Positions 11,820-22,442 of a stretch of 64,000 nucleotides of DNA are shown piece by piece (position 1 is the first letter of the stretch; each line of letters begins with the position of its first letter). The stretch covers positions 992,001 through 1,056,000 of the forward strand of contig NW_026570263.1 in the NCBI RefSeq assembly GCF_019649055.1, written 5' to 3'. The DNA is from Paramacrobiotus metropolitanus. Its lineage: Eukaryota; Tardigrada; Eutardigrada; Parachela; Macrobiotidae. The notes below the pieces were generated by a model, which worked only from the letters and a program-made list of their open reading frames with translations, did no database searches and was not told the origin of the DNA. The position numbers and the translations under genes are program-made.

Positions 11820-14800
11820 ATGAGCGCATCATCCCGGTTCTTTCGCGAGTTGTGGTCGGGTGCGCGGGAAATCAACTACGGGAACACCGTGCTGGTGCTG
11901 CGCGACGACGGTCCATGGTGGTTGGGATACGTTCAGGATGTCCGGGGACAGGACTTACTGGTGGACTTCGATGCCAGCGCAGTGCCGGCCCAATGGATCC
12001 ACACCAGTCGACCCTGGCCGCACCACTGCCTGCCGGACGATGTCCTACACCCGTATGTCGAGTGCCGCCTGCAGGTGGCGCTGCGGGAGCACCACGATGG
12101 ACCGATGGTCTTCCGTCCCGCCACGGTCGTTGCGGCATGGCATGACCAGCTGTTGGGGGTGCGCCTGGACGAGAAGCAGCCAGCGGACTGCTTCTTCGTG
12201 CACCGGTTCCAGTTTGTCGAGCGCTTGCCAGTGCCGGGCGACGGGGAGAGTTTCTTTACGCGCACCGATGGGTTGATGTACATTAAACACGTCATCCGCT
12301 TCCCCGCCGCGCAACAGCTGCGCCACGTCGACCGCCTCCCGGTCTTCGTGGACCGGACCTGCCAGTTCCGCCTGGCGGAAGGGGATTCTTTGAACAGACT
12401 GATGGGCAAAACGATTTCCGGTCCTGGATCCGCGTGTTTCTACCTCGTCGGACCGCGTCTCAAGATGGAAGAAGAGCGGAACGCGGAGTTCGGGGTGCAC
12501 GTGGAGTGCCGCGTGTTCCTGCGCGCGGGAAGCGACACGGTGACCTTTGTGTGTCTGGAGGTACACAATGAGGCCGCCGGGCGCCGGATGTCCTGGAATG
12601 AGGAGGCTCTCCAGAGCGCCTGCTACGACTGTCTTCGCCGGGAGTCAGCCGCTGTCTTCTTCGCTTTTCCATCGGCGTTGCAATGCGGTCAGTGCCTGCA
12701 ACTATATACAGTGGTGCAAGTGGATGATCACATTGATTTAATTATTAAGCAAACTACGCTGTAGTAGCGTGTCCAGTTTATACTCGTATATAGGGGGAAA
12801 AATGTGTCTAGCCGAACCAATCCCTTGTACTTCTGATGTAAGCCAGCTGGTGGTTTACGTTGTGGCTTGACAGTGTTTTATGTAAAGCGCTGCCATTAAG
12901 ATTGCAGGTACTGATAACAGGTAAGCAGCACTCGTACAACTGCAGGTAAACAGGCTAAAACTGTGTTATAGCCCGGACCTGCCTGGTGCAGCTAATACCA
13001 CATGTACCGTCAATGCCGCACAGCCTTAATAGCGGCGCTGTACATAAAACGCTGTGCAGCCACAACGTAAACCACCAGCTGGCTTACATCAGAAGTACAA
13101 GGGATTGGTTCGGCTAGACACATTTTTCCCCTTATATACAATATATGTTGCTAATGCCTAATGTGCTTAAACCAACTTACAGTATATCATTTTTATGCGC
13201 TTTGATTTGTTGCACTAACACGTTAGAATTTAATTGCACTTTATAAGGAATAACAATTTACCGAGTGTATATTCAGTCTCTCGTATCAAACATTTTTTGA
13301 GGTAACAAGTAAAGTAAGATGTATTGGAATATCTACATCAACGTGTCCATGTAATTTATGACATTTTTGCTGTAAAGCTGTGGGCATACATGATACCGGA
13401 ACAGGTAAAGTACAGTACAATGAGTACATGTATATTTGTAATTGCCGCGCACCGCATCACGATCGTATTATATATAAAGAAAGGTTTTGTTTCAGTTTCT
13501 TCCGGCGAAGTGGAAGAATGGTCCATACGTGGACTGGCGCATCCGATCCTTGCTGTCCTTCTAGCCGACGCCGATGTGGTTAACCAGCTACGCTTTTCCA
13601 GGCAAGTGCGCACCGATCGTTCCCTAAACGTACCGGTTTCATACTGTGAAATACCGGCAGTCTGTCAATAAGAAAATGTACCAGTAGCGCAATCTTTTCG
13701 TAAAATAGTGATCTATTTCGTTGTTTGGAGCAGCGTTTGCGCGTTATGGAGGGAGATTGTGCGGAAATACAGGGATAAGCGGCTCGTCATCCTGGACATT
13801 GACCAGCTGTGGCCAAGGAAGCCATACGTCCATGGAGCGATTATTGAGTCCGCTTATCGCCAGTACAAACTCGTGGCCACGCTTGAACGGTCCATTCGGA
13901 AAGAAACTACAACGCTGGCGCTGATTGACGACGACCAGCGCCCTCCACCGCTGATCATCTCGAGTGCAAAATGGACGCGCTCGGGACAGTGCTGGCCAGC
14001 AAGGGACGGCGCCTGTCCAAGGTCATCGTCAAGAAGGGCTGCGATGTGGCTGCACGTGCCGGCGAGCCCCTCCTGACCATCGCGATCGACGACCTCGTCG
14101 ACGAGGACGCCATGGACATCGGCGAAGAGGCCGACCCCGACGGCGAGCTGGAGGCCGTGTCCGAATTGCTGGCCGTCTGCGACGAGCTGCTCCTGGTCAG
14201 ATTACAATCCGTCGCAGTCCCTCGCTGAATCCGCACGCAGTCTGCTGGCCAGCTGCCCCGGCTGGCCGCTGCCGGCGCCCTTGACCTCCGGCGTCCGTTC
14301 CCAATCCGTCCGCGTCGATCTGGGTGTGGTTATCCCCCTTCTCCGCTTTCGCCACGAGGAAACGGCGGCGGAACAGCGGCGCCACTTTCTGGCGGCCGCC
14401 AGCGTCAACCGTCCGGCCATTAGTCAGCAGGTGCAGCGAAAGTTCACGGCGTTGTACGCCCGATGGGTGGCGACGCTGGAGCCCGGATGGACCGACGTTC
14501 GCGCGTTTCTCAAAGTGTAAGCATGAAAGGTCACGCTACTAAATTATACTGTGGAGCGTAAATACTTCTCTTTTGGTTGCGCAGGTTCAACTGTCTCGGT
14601 CCGAATGACGATCCGCAGCGATGGGACACGATGGATCTGCGCCAGCTGGATGTGTCCACTTTGAACAACCTGACCTTTGCAGCACTGCACGGGAGTTACA
14701 AGGACGACGGCGAAGAAGGGGACGATCCGATGACCGGTTATGTTGATGATTCCGAGGAAGGTCTACAGTCCAGACTTTGCCCATCTTTTGGTTGGGCTGA

Positions 14801-14843
14801 AAATTTTCCCCATCTTTTCCAGCCCATCCCATTTTTTAGATGA
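11820..14843 (+). CDS. F-box protein with Tudor/agenet-like N-terminus (family member 1); 3' end disrupted by a transposon
   Basis: Exons 11820-12687, 13496-13601, 13734-14516 and 14585-14843 fit by phase. The N-terminus (about residues 15-75) has a pattern like YGNTVLV...WWLGYVQDV...LLVDFD...W, shared with the gene at 57.3 kb and resembling a Tudor/agenet fold. The F-box (AHPILAVLLADADVVNQLRF + SVCALWREIVRK) spans the exon 2/3 junction, suggesting a substrate adaptor of an SCF ubiquitin ligase. Exon 2 uses a GC donor (CCAG|GCAAGT). Oddities: in exon 3 the open frame shifts between about 13964 and 14200 and then returns; and the final exon is interrupted at 14766 by a TIR element, so the current frame ends at 14843 in element sequence. 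The pre-insertion stop survives at 22467-22469. Whether the gene still functions is unknown. Confidence 0.65.
12787..13136. mobile_element. Foldback/MITE element in intron 1 of F-box gene 1
   Basis: Arms of about 118 bp (roughly 12790-12907 and 13018-13134) are inverted copies with about 90% identity by eye, both reading inward from TATAGGGG-like ends through GTCTAGCCGAACCAATCCCT and GTGGTTTACGTTGTGGCT. The flanks are TATA on both sides, consistent with a TA or TATA target duplication. The loop has no coding sequence. The phrase TTACGTTGTGGCT and the TATAGGGG terminus recur in the element at 41.9 kb, so the two are probably related. Confidence 0.75.
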
Positions 14844-14899
14844 AATGGGGATCGGATGAGGACAAGCAGCGGATGGGCTGAGATGGGCGGATAATGTTG

Positions 14900-15428
14900 T
14901 GTTGCGCGAGTATATAGCGCAAGCGTGTTCTGTGGGCCAGGAGCAGCATGCATCATGAATCACGTGCATATTCATAGCCATAACGGGCGTGCTTACATTG
15001 TATACATTTATGGATGCGGTTGGATGCACAATAGCTTGTTGTGGTAAGCAAGCCAGAGGTTGTGGCTTGAACGATAACGGGCAAATGACTGAGCGTGAAG
15101 AAAGGAATGAATCATTGTGTAAACCAATAGTGTGTCTTTGTTGTCTGCAATGTTTTATCTCTCGTAACATGTATTAAGTGCCTGGCTAAAAAAGTAGTGT
15201 GCGATGAAGTTGTCAAATGATTTAGTACATCTCCATCCAGCCTAGGAACAACTTCTCTTGGAATATCTGCCTTATCTTTGCATGCCATTTTGTTAGCATT
15301 CGAGTTGTTGTCTGCTAATCTGCATTAAAGGTCATCGGGTCGGATCAGCCGCTGTTGTTTATCGTTGTTGTACTGGTAGTAGAAAGGTTACATCCACCGA
15401 GTCTCAGCTAACCTTTAGTTACGCGACA
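14900..15428 (+). repeat. 5' LTR
   Basis: 529 bp, TG...CA, near-identical to 21506-22034. It differs by C/T near 14937 and A/C near 15244. It contains an AAAGGTCA motif (15327-15334), the same 8-mer that is frequent in introns of this window. Confidence 0.9.
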
Positions 15429-16667
15429 TGGAGGGCATGTGTGCGTAGCAAGTAAAGGTAGCTGAAGGTGTGGAGCTGCGAGGGAAGGTCAAGTTCAGTA
15501 GTGGTGAGGTTATACCCACTGCAAGTGTTTCAGAGTGAGTTGATGTGCTGTTAGCAGCAGTGAGTGCACTGCTGCAAGTGACAATGTATTAGTAGTGGTG
15601 AGTGCATTACCACTACGAATGTTAATCGTGAGACATCAGTGCTAGTGATTTGCTGATGGATAGTGTGTCATTGTGGACGCTGTGAGACGAGCGACGAGTG
15701 TGGATTGTGAAAGGTCACAAGTGTCGCTTACAGCAAACCACGCGTTGTATGAGCGAGTGTGGGAGCGGTATCTAGTAAGAATACTTTGCTGCTTACAAAC
15801 GACGTCGGTGAATGTTTTAAGGCTTGTTAGTGCAGAAGGTGGTGCCGGCGTTCTGCGGTTCTTTTGTCGGAGCGTACAACGATAGGTGTGTTGGAGCGGA
15901 AGCGGGTGCAGGTGGTCGACAACTAGCGGAAGCAGCATAACGGCATTCCTCTGTAAGTCGTATGGCAACCTACCATTTTTGCTTTCTCTTCGTGGGTCCT
16001 TTTGTTCATGACATAGTTTAAACAGGATAAGTTAATAACGATGTGCAGTTGCTTTCAGTTTGTTTTTTTAAAATAAAGTATGTGTCAAAAATAGTCATTT
16101 AGTTGACTTCGGACGAATGTTTGTTATTAACTGGTTAATCATGAAAATTGATCTTATGATTAAGTTGACCTTAGAAGATAGTCCTAATATTACTAGAATC
16201 GTAAATCATCAGCTTACTGTAAGGGATTTCGATCATTTTAACAGTGTGTGCTCTAGATTGTTTGCGGATTTTCCCTGTATTCTTTCGATTTCTTTTGCAT
16301 GTAAAAAATACGGCGTATATGGTGAGACCCGCCTGGAAGGAAATATTTATAAGCAGGACCAGCAGAGTCGAAACAGTAATACTTAAGTACGTATTTAGGT
16401 ATATTTCGATGCCGTCTTTTCATGCCATTAATTTTCGAAAAAAATTGAATTAACTCTTAAATATATCGATTTGTAGAATAATTAAGTTTTTTATCTGCGC
16501 AAGTCAACAGTCCTGCTGACGTACCAGAAAGAGCGAATCTGTAATTCGTCGTAACCGATCGTTTTAACATGCCCCTTTAAAATGCGATTCTTGAATTTTT
16601 TGTTGTTGATGATCAAAAAAGTTTGATTGCATAAATTTAAGTTTAAAAAAAAGTGGTTGTACGTAAG

Positions 16668-17219
16668 ATGGCAGGAATTCGCCTTAGAGATTTACCAGTA
16701 TTTGGTGGACAGTCCACTGAATCTGCAGAAGATTTTATGGACAGGTTTAACAGAATTAAGAACTATTTTTCGTGGAGCGATGAACAGTCTTTGGTGCATT
16801 TCGGTTTGTGCTTGACAAATGCTGCCTTAAAATGGTTCAAGAACAGCGAATCCAAACTGAAAAAATTTTGCGACGCAGAGCAGGAATTTTTGAAAATCTT
16901 CGGTAGAAATCTGTTAGACTTAGATATCAGTAAATTCATGTCAAAAAATTTCGCTGTTGACGAACCCTTGACGTACGTATACGGTGTGTTGGATTACATT
17001 GTTGCAACCCATGTCAGCGCTGGAGAAGAAGAAAAGGTCAGAATTCTTTTCGAAAATTTGCCGATGCAGCTCAAAGCAGATATGTTACAAAATCGTCCCA
17101 AAACAGTCGAGTTATTTACTGAAAGGCTGCAGAAAATTCGTAAGAAGTGTCAATATCTAAAAGCTGATGGGGAAGTGCCCGACGATTGTAAAATTTTCCC
17201 GCTTTCTAAGATGTTTTGA
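16668..17219 (+). CDS. Gag-like protein of the LTR element
   Basis: ATG at 16668 opens a 183-residue frame ending TGA at 17219. The start FGGQSTESAEDFMDRFNRIK, followed by a region with ALKWFKN and a helical-looking tail, resembles retrotransposon Gag domains, where a short lead ending in F-x-G precedes a helical capsid-like core. No zinc knuckle (CCHC) follows, so the frame is short or truncated compared with typical gag. It is more AT-rich than the host genes. It sits 1.2 kb after the 5' LTR, the expected place. Downstream sequence to about 19.6 kb is AT-rich and full of stops. Confidence 0.6.
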   Translation: MAGIRLRDLPVFGGQSTESAEDFMDRFNRIKNYFSWSDEQSLVHFGLCLTNAALKWFKNSESKLKKFCDAEQEFLKIFGRNLLDLDISKFMSKNFAVDEPLTYVYGVLDYIVATHVSAGEEEKVRILFENLPMQLKADMLQNRPKTVELFTERLQKIRKKCQYLKADGEVPDDCKIFPLSKMF

Positions 17220-19660
17220 CGTGCTACTGGAAGTTCCAACTAGTTGTTCGCTTAAAAAAAAATAATTCAAAAAAAACAGCAATAATTCTTAGCTCAGTTA
17301 GCTAATAATTCAAAACGCTAGTCTAAGTATGAATCAATTAAATTGTAATTATGCAAGTAATGTTCTTTTGGAGGTGGCGCAATTATCGGTACACCAATAA
17401 AGCAAGAGAGTAAACCTTTTATGTACTTTAGCGCTGTGAGTGATTCAGTCGCTTTGCTTAATTCTAACAATTTTGCTGATTTGTGCCAAAGTGTTTTCTT
17501 CGTAGACGTTTAAGGGATGCATTTTCATAAATATTTAGTTGTGGTTTATCAACAGCGTTCGTCAAAATTAAATAAAAAAAAACTAAATTTCTTAATAAAA
17601 ATATTTAAATTCGCGTCTAATATTTGATTTGCACTGTACAATTGCCGTAGGTAAAATCTTTGACAGCGTATAAGCCGTTAGTGATGACTTTTTTTTACAA
17701 TTTTGTTTTTGGAACCGCTGATGTTACTTCTGTTTGGAATTTAGTTGAATGTTTTAAAGTTGTGCAGCAAAGCTGAAAAGAGAAATAAATGAGGATGTTG
17801 TGAGAAAAAGATGAGTAAATGAAATGGGTCAATATTTTGAGCACACTTTTATTGTTGTTCCAGCTTGCGCAAGCACTGTCGCTTGAATAACAACATATCA
17901 GAAAATTCGAGAACATTTTCACATCGTTTTTTAAAGATATCATCATGTTTTGGTACCTTTTGTCTGCTCAGGTAAAATATCCACCATGCGTTATGTTTTA
18001 CACTAGAACGCTTTAATAACATGAATGGCAATTACTTATGCACTGGGACGCCTCCGCATATGTTCGGGTTATTCATGAAAAAATCGGCAGACAATTTTCC
18101 ACAACAAATATTCTTGTGTGCAAGCTTGCCGGCAGCCCACTCAAGAAAATTGTTTCATAGCGGCAGTAGAAAAATTTAAAAAAAGAAGAGAAGAATTTGG
18201 TGCTCAGGGTTCAGATTACAGTACATTAGTATATAAATTCCAAAATATTGTCGCTCATTCGGCTAAAAGATCCTATCTTATTACGCAGTAAAAAAAAAGC
18301 GATTCAAATTCAGCGTATGGGTTATTTCTAAATTCTGTATGAAAACACCAGTTCGCAAATTTGGTGCACTGCAATCAAAAAAAAAGCGCAGGGTAATTAG
18401 CGGAAATCGGAAATTGAAAAAATCATGTTCATTAAATTGCACGTAGTCGGGACCACGATTTGGTTTTTTTGATCGGATAATTATCTGATAAAATGCGGCA
18501 TTTTTTGTACGTTTACGTTGGTTGCGTTGTGCTCGTTTATTTAGACTTTAGCTATTGAAGGTAAAATATTGTTGCATAAATTTCTGACCATCGAAACGTT
18601 TAAAACAGAGAAGCTAAAGATATTAATAGCTACCTTTCATCGTTGCCATCACCCATTAAAGCTCAATGCACTAGTTGCATATGACTCCTCATGTATGCTT
18701 GATTTCTATTGTCGCACCCAAACCACACCCCATTGTTAAGTACGCTCTAAATCATATCATAATGCTCTGCGCTTGTTAACGTAAAATATTGGCTTCAATA
18801 TTCAGTACATCGGCAGCACTTGACTTTCTTTTTTCACTTTCTTCATGTTACTTGCTGGTCAAGATGCAATAAAAATGCAAAATAAGATTTACTTTCCGCC
18901 GTAATACTTTTATATGCTTTCATAAGCTTTACACTGCATTAAATATATTATATTTTTATATAATCAGTGTTTGAATAATTGTCTACCTCAGCTGTACAGT
19001 TGTTGGTAATGGGCATTATCGGGATCTGTATTATTACTGAATTTTGTAGAGTACAATGTGCCATATTCACTACGTAAACTCGTATCTTTATATTCATACA
19101 ATCCTACCGTCCAAAACGTAATCAATTTTGTTTTTTTATGGATTCGTCAAAGTGTGGTTAGTTTAAGTCAAACTTGGTCTTAAAAAAATCAATATTTTCC
19201 TGACCAACTTATTCTGGATTTTGGTTTTTTTTTAAAAAGGTTCTGGTCAGAAAATTGTAGGAGTTGGTTTTAAGTATGGCGAAACGCAAGTGCAGTACCA
19301 AGAATACTTACTATTGTGAAGCACAGTATGTAAAAAGTACATACGGTACTGTAACCGTGGATATGGATCTGTAAGTACACTTTTGTCAGTACAGCAGTTA
19401 GGGTAATGTGGATTTTTACGTAGTTCAAATTCTAAACAGCCGGCAACTGCCGGAACGGTCTATAAATTCAAACCTGAACTTTCCAATACAAACGTGCCGA
19501 GCATGAAAGCGCGAGGCTTATCTTGTACTAACAATCATTATGCTTATGATACTCGTACAGATTGTGCAATTTGCAAATGATACTCGTAACAATAATAAGT
19601 CTAGGAGATGTTAGTTCTTAGTGTGAGGGTCTAGTAATGGTGTAATTCTTATGTGAGTAG
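17220..19660. other. Internal region of the LTR element without coding sequence
   Basis: AT-rich, homopolymer-rich and stop-dense in all frames. No reverse transcriptase, integrase or protease motif can be found where pol would be expected. It reads as a decayed or never-coding spacer. Confidence 0.5.
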
Positions 19661-19899
19661 GTGAATGTTATGCTTGCATGTGAGGTACTTTGTAGAAGAA
19701 CTTGTCAGCGGAACAGCCTACGACAACGGGAAAGCCGGCTAACAAGATTCTGCATAGTCTGCGGTTTAAACGTTTCATTCAGCAGCGCCCTAGCCGGAAG
19801 AAGCTGCACAGCTGTTTTGTCGCACAAGCGCACAGCCAACTAGCGTGGCCAGACGGAAGGAGTATCTACCGGCGGTGCCAGCGGAAGTAGTGCTGCTGC

Positions 19900-20640
19900 G
19901 GTGTCCACGTCTAGTGCGAGTTGCAGCACTAAAGAGACGTGAGCCAGTGCAAGTAACAGCACGCGCGGGATATTGAGTGCCGTGATTGGTTCGAGTAAGA
20001 GCGCTGATAAAACTTGACTTGTGCGAGTGCTGGTGCAGGTGCGGTATCCTTTAAAATTGTGTGAGTGGTGACGTTGGAGCATGCAATGCAGGTGACAGCA
20101 TTGCGAGTGCTTGTGCGAGTGTTGGCATAAGCGAGCGCGTATTCAGTGCAAGTGTTAGCACTGAGAATGTCCATGCGAGTTGTGGTATGGGCGAGGTGAA
20201 GTCCTGTGCGAGTCAGTGCACAGTAGCGTGTGTGTCCGGCGTGAGTGATGGCGCGGACGAGAGGAGACCCTGTGCGAGTCAGTGTACAGCGGTAGATGTG
20301 TCCGGCGTGAGTCATGGCGCGGGCAAGTTGGTTAATGGTGACAGTTGTGACACTGGAAAGTCGATATCCAGTGTGAGCGGTGGTTTTGCGGAGATGATGC
20401 CGGTCAGTACAAGTGCCAACACTAGCGAGTGCAATGTTAGTGTGAGTGGCAGTACTGGCGAGGATGGCATCGGAGTGAACGGCGCAAGTGGTCAGTGTGG
20501 TGTCAATGTGATGGTGACATTGGCGAGTGTGGTGCCAATGTGAGTGGTGACATTGGCGAGTGCGGTGTCAATGCGAGTGGTGCTATTGGCAGCAGAGTGG
20601 TCAGTGCGAGTACTGGCATTGGCGAGTGTGTGTGCGTGGG
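19900..20640 (+). repeat. Degenerate tandem repeat inside the LTR element
   Basis: The sequence repeats a loose unit containing GCGAGTG and TGGCATTGGCGAGTG/TGGTGTCAATG many times, especially 20400-20640. A weaker relative (GTGAGTGCA, AGTAGTGGTGAGTGC) occurs at 15530-15660 near the 5' end of the same element. Open frames through this part are low-complexity (Ser, Gly, Val, Cys) and probably not a protein. Confidence 0.5.
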
Positions 20641-20677
20641 GAATACAGATACAGAGAACATCAACAAACATGACGAT

Positions 20678-21391
20678 ATGTTGCGGACGTGTCAGGAGTT
20701 GTTAACCGGATACGTAGACCGGATGGGAGACTCATTACCATTTCCGGCGGAGTTTACATGGATGGCGGATGAGTTGGCCCGGATTCGCGTGCAGTTAAGA
20801 GCATTAGTCCCACATGGAGCGCGGTTTACCTTGGAGTCACCAACCGACATCTGCTACGGACGCCACGTAGTGTACGATTGGGATAAGTTCATCTATGGAC
20901 AGTTTCTTTACTACCGTAGAGAAGACGGCGCGATGCGTTATGAGAGCGAATACGGCTGTGTGTACAAAGAGTGTGGCGCCCAGAAGGAGCTAGCGTTAGT
21001 GGGAGAACATCCACGATTTTTTAATCCGTTTAAATGGTTTGTGGAAGAGGAAATTCGCGATACGTACGGACCGCGCTTGTATCACAATACACTCCCGGAG
21101 ATACGCCTTCAACACATCATGCGGGAAGTAACGGAGCGGAGAACGCAAGTTGCAGCGGATGCGGCGCCAGACTATAGTGGCATAATGGAAACGCTAGACT
21201 TTGCGGATCTGCTAGTGCGAGGAGCGAGCGCGCCGGAAGTTGTGAGCGAACTAGACGATGATGCCGGTTATCACCAAACGCCGGCTGAGTTAAGTGCGAA
21301 TGCGGTAACAATGCAGCCTGCACTGGTAGAGGAGATGGACACAGATTCGGTGGATGCCGTACCGGAAGGGGGCAAGTGCCATCCGAGTTAA
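20678..21391 (+). CDS. Unidentified protein encoded at the 3' end of the LTR element
   Basis: ATG at 20678 opens a 237-residue frame ending just before the 3' LTR. I do not recognise it. It starts MLRTCQELLTGYVDRMGDSL, has aromatic-rich segments (YDWDKFIYGQFLYYRREDG, FFNPFKWFVEEEIRDTYG) and an acidic C-terminal third. Codon use looks coding, unlike the repeat before it. No signal peptide or clear transmembrane helix is visible, so an envelope-like role is not supported. Position between an internal repeat and the 3' LTR suggests an accessory or captured frame. The frame extends upstream without a stop to 20495, but that part is repeat sequence. Confidence 0.45.
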   Translation: MLRTCQELLTGYVDRMGDSLPFPAEFTWMADELARIRVQLRALVPHGARFTLESPTDICYGRHVVYDWDKFIYGQFLYYRREDGAMRYESEYGCVYKECGAQKELALVGEHPRFFNPFKWFVEEEIRDTYGPRLYHNTLPEIRLQHIMREVTERRTQVAADAAPDYSGIMETLDFADLLVRGASAPEVVSELDDDAGYHQTPAELSANAVTMQPALVEEMDTDSVDAVPEGGKCHPS

Positions 21392-21505
21392 GGGATGGTG
21401 GTCACCTTCTGGGACGATCGGACTCGAGTGTCTGGACGGATTGCGGAGCGCAAGTGAGTGTTAAAGCGACCCATGACGAGGACGTCATGATCCATAGGAG
21501 AGGCG

Positions 21506-22034
21506 TGTTGCGCGAGTATATAGCGCAAGCGTGTTCTGTGGGTCAGGAGCAGCATGCATCATGAATCACGTGCATATTCATAGCCATAACGGGCGTGCTT
21601 ACATTGTATACATTTATGGATGCGGTTGGATGCACAATAGCTTGTTGTGGTAAGCAAGCCAGAGGTTGTGGCTTGAACGATAACGGGCAAATGACTGAGC
21701 GTGAAGAAAGGAATGAATCATTGTGTAAACCAATAGTGTGTCTTTGTTGTCTGCAATGTTTTATCTCTCGTAACATGTATTAAGTGCCTGGCTAAAAAAG
21801 TAGTGTGCGATGAAGTTGTCAAATGATTTAGTACATCTCCATCCAGCCTCGGAACAACTTCTCTTGGAATATCTGCCTTATCTTTGCATGCCATTTTGTT
21901 AGCATTCGAGTTGTTGTCTGCTAATCTGCATTAAAGGTCATCGGGTCGGATCAGCCGCTGTTGTTTATCGTTGTTGTACTGGTAGTAGAAAGGTTACATC
22001 CACCGAGTCTCAGCTAACCTTTAGTTACGCGACA
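21506..22034 (+). repeat. 3' LTR
   Basis: 529 bp copy of the 5' LTR with two substitutions seen by eye. Ends CTAACCTTTAGTTACGCGACA, after which the sequence returns to the interrupted TIR element. Confidence 0.9.
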
Positions 22035-22442
22035 ATTGGAAGATGGGATGGGATCAAGAAAAACGATTATTAAATAAATTTTTAAAATTTTCATGATTTT
22101 TTTAGCTAAAAACTCACGGAAATTCATCTTTTCAGTCGAAAAAATAAAAAATTTCCGCGCTCCGCGCAGATTTTAAGCTGTTTGCCGTTTAATATTCTAA
22201 ATTCGCCTGGAATTTCTGCGCTACGGGTTGATTTTTACGCGTTAATTTTTTCCCTTTGCTTATTTTCAACAATTTACAGTACTGAAAATTTTTAAAAAAA
22301 TGGGCTGAAAATCGGGCCTCAAAGCTGGATAGGGCTGGTGAACAAAGGTGGTTGGAGATGGGCTGGGATGGGAGTTGCGCACGACAGAGGGGGATGAAAT
22401 GGGGATGGGAAAAGTCGAAGATGGGCAAAGTCTGGGACTCTA

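Larger units (their letters stand above)
14900..22034 (+). mobile_element. LTR retroelement, 7.1 kb, with intact LTRs but no visible pol
   Basis: Two direct repeats of 529 bp, 14900-15428 and 21506-22034, both begin TG and end CA and differ at only two positions that I could find, so insertion is recent. A possible primer-binding site starts with TGG immediately after the 5' LTR (15429, TGGAGGGCATGTG). A short purine run (AGGAGAGG) precedes the 3' LTR. Flanking bases (GTTG before, ATTG after) give only an imperfect 4-bp duplication. Inside are a gag-like frame and an unidentified 3' frame; no protease, reverse transcriptase or integrase is seen, so it would need another element's enzymes. Confidence 0.85.
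14766..22440. mobile_element. Tc1/mariner-like TIR element (non-autonomous) inserted in the last exon of F-box gene 1 and split by an LTR element
   Basis: The left end (CAGTCCAGACTTTGCCCATC, 14766 onward) is repeated inverted at the right end (GATGGGCAAAGTCTGGGACTC, ending 22440). Each end is flanked by TA, at 14764-14765 and 22441-22442, the usual target-site duplication of Tc1/mariner elements. Removing the LTR element leaves about 546 bp (14766-14899 and 22035-22440), rich in GATGGGNTGGG-type motifs and lacking a transposase. It lies inside the F-box coding sequence: with one TA removed, the frame continues into a stop at 22467. Confidence 0.75.

Noticed and set aside
20061-20543. 160-codon Ser/Gly/Cys-rich frame
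   Set aside because: Translation of a degenerate tandem repeat inside the LTR element; frames change across the repeat.
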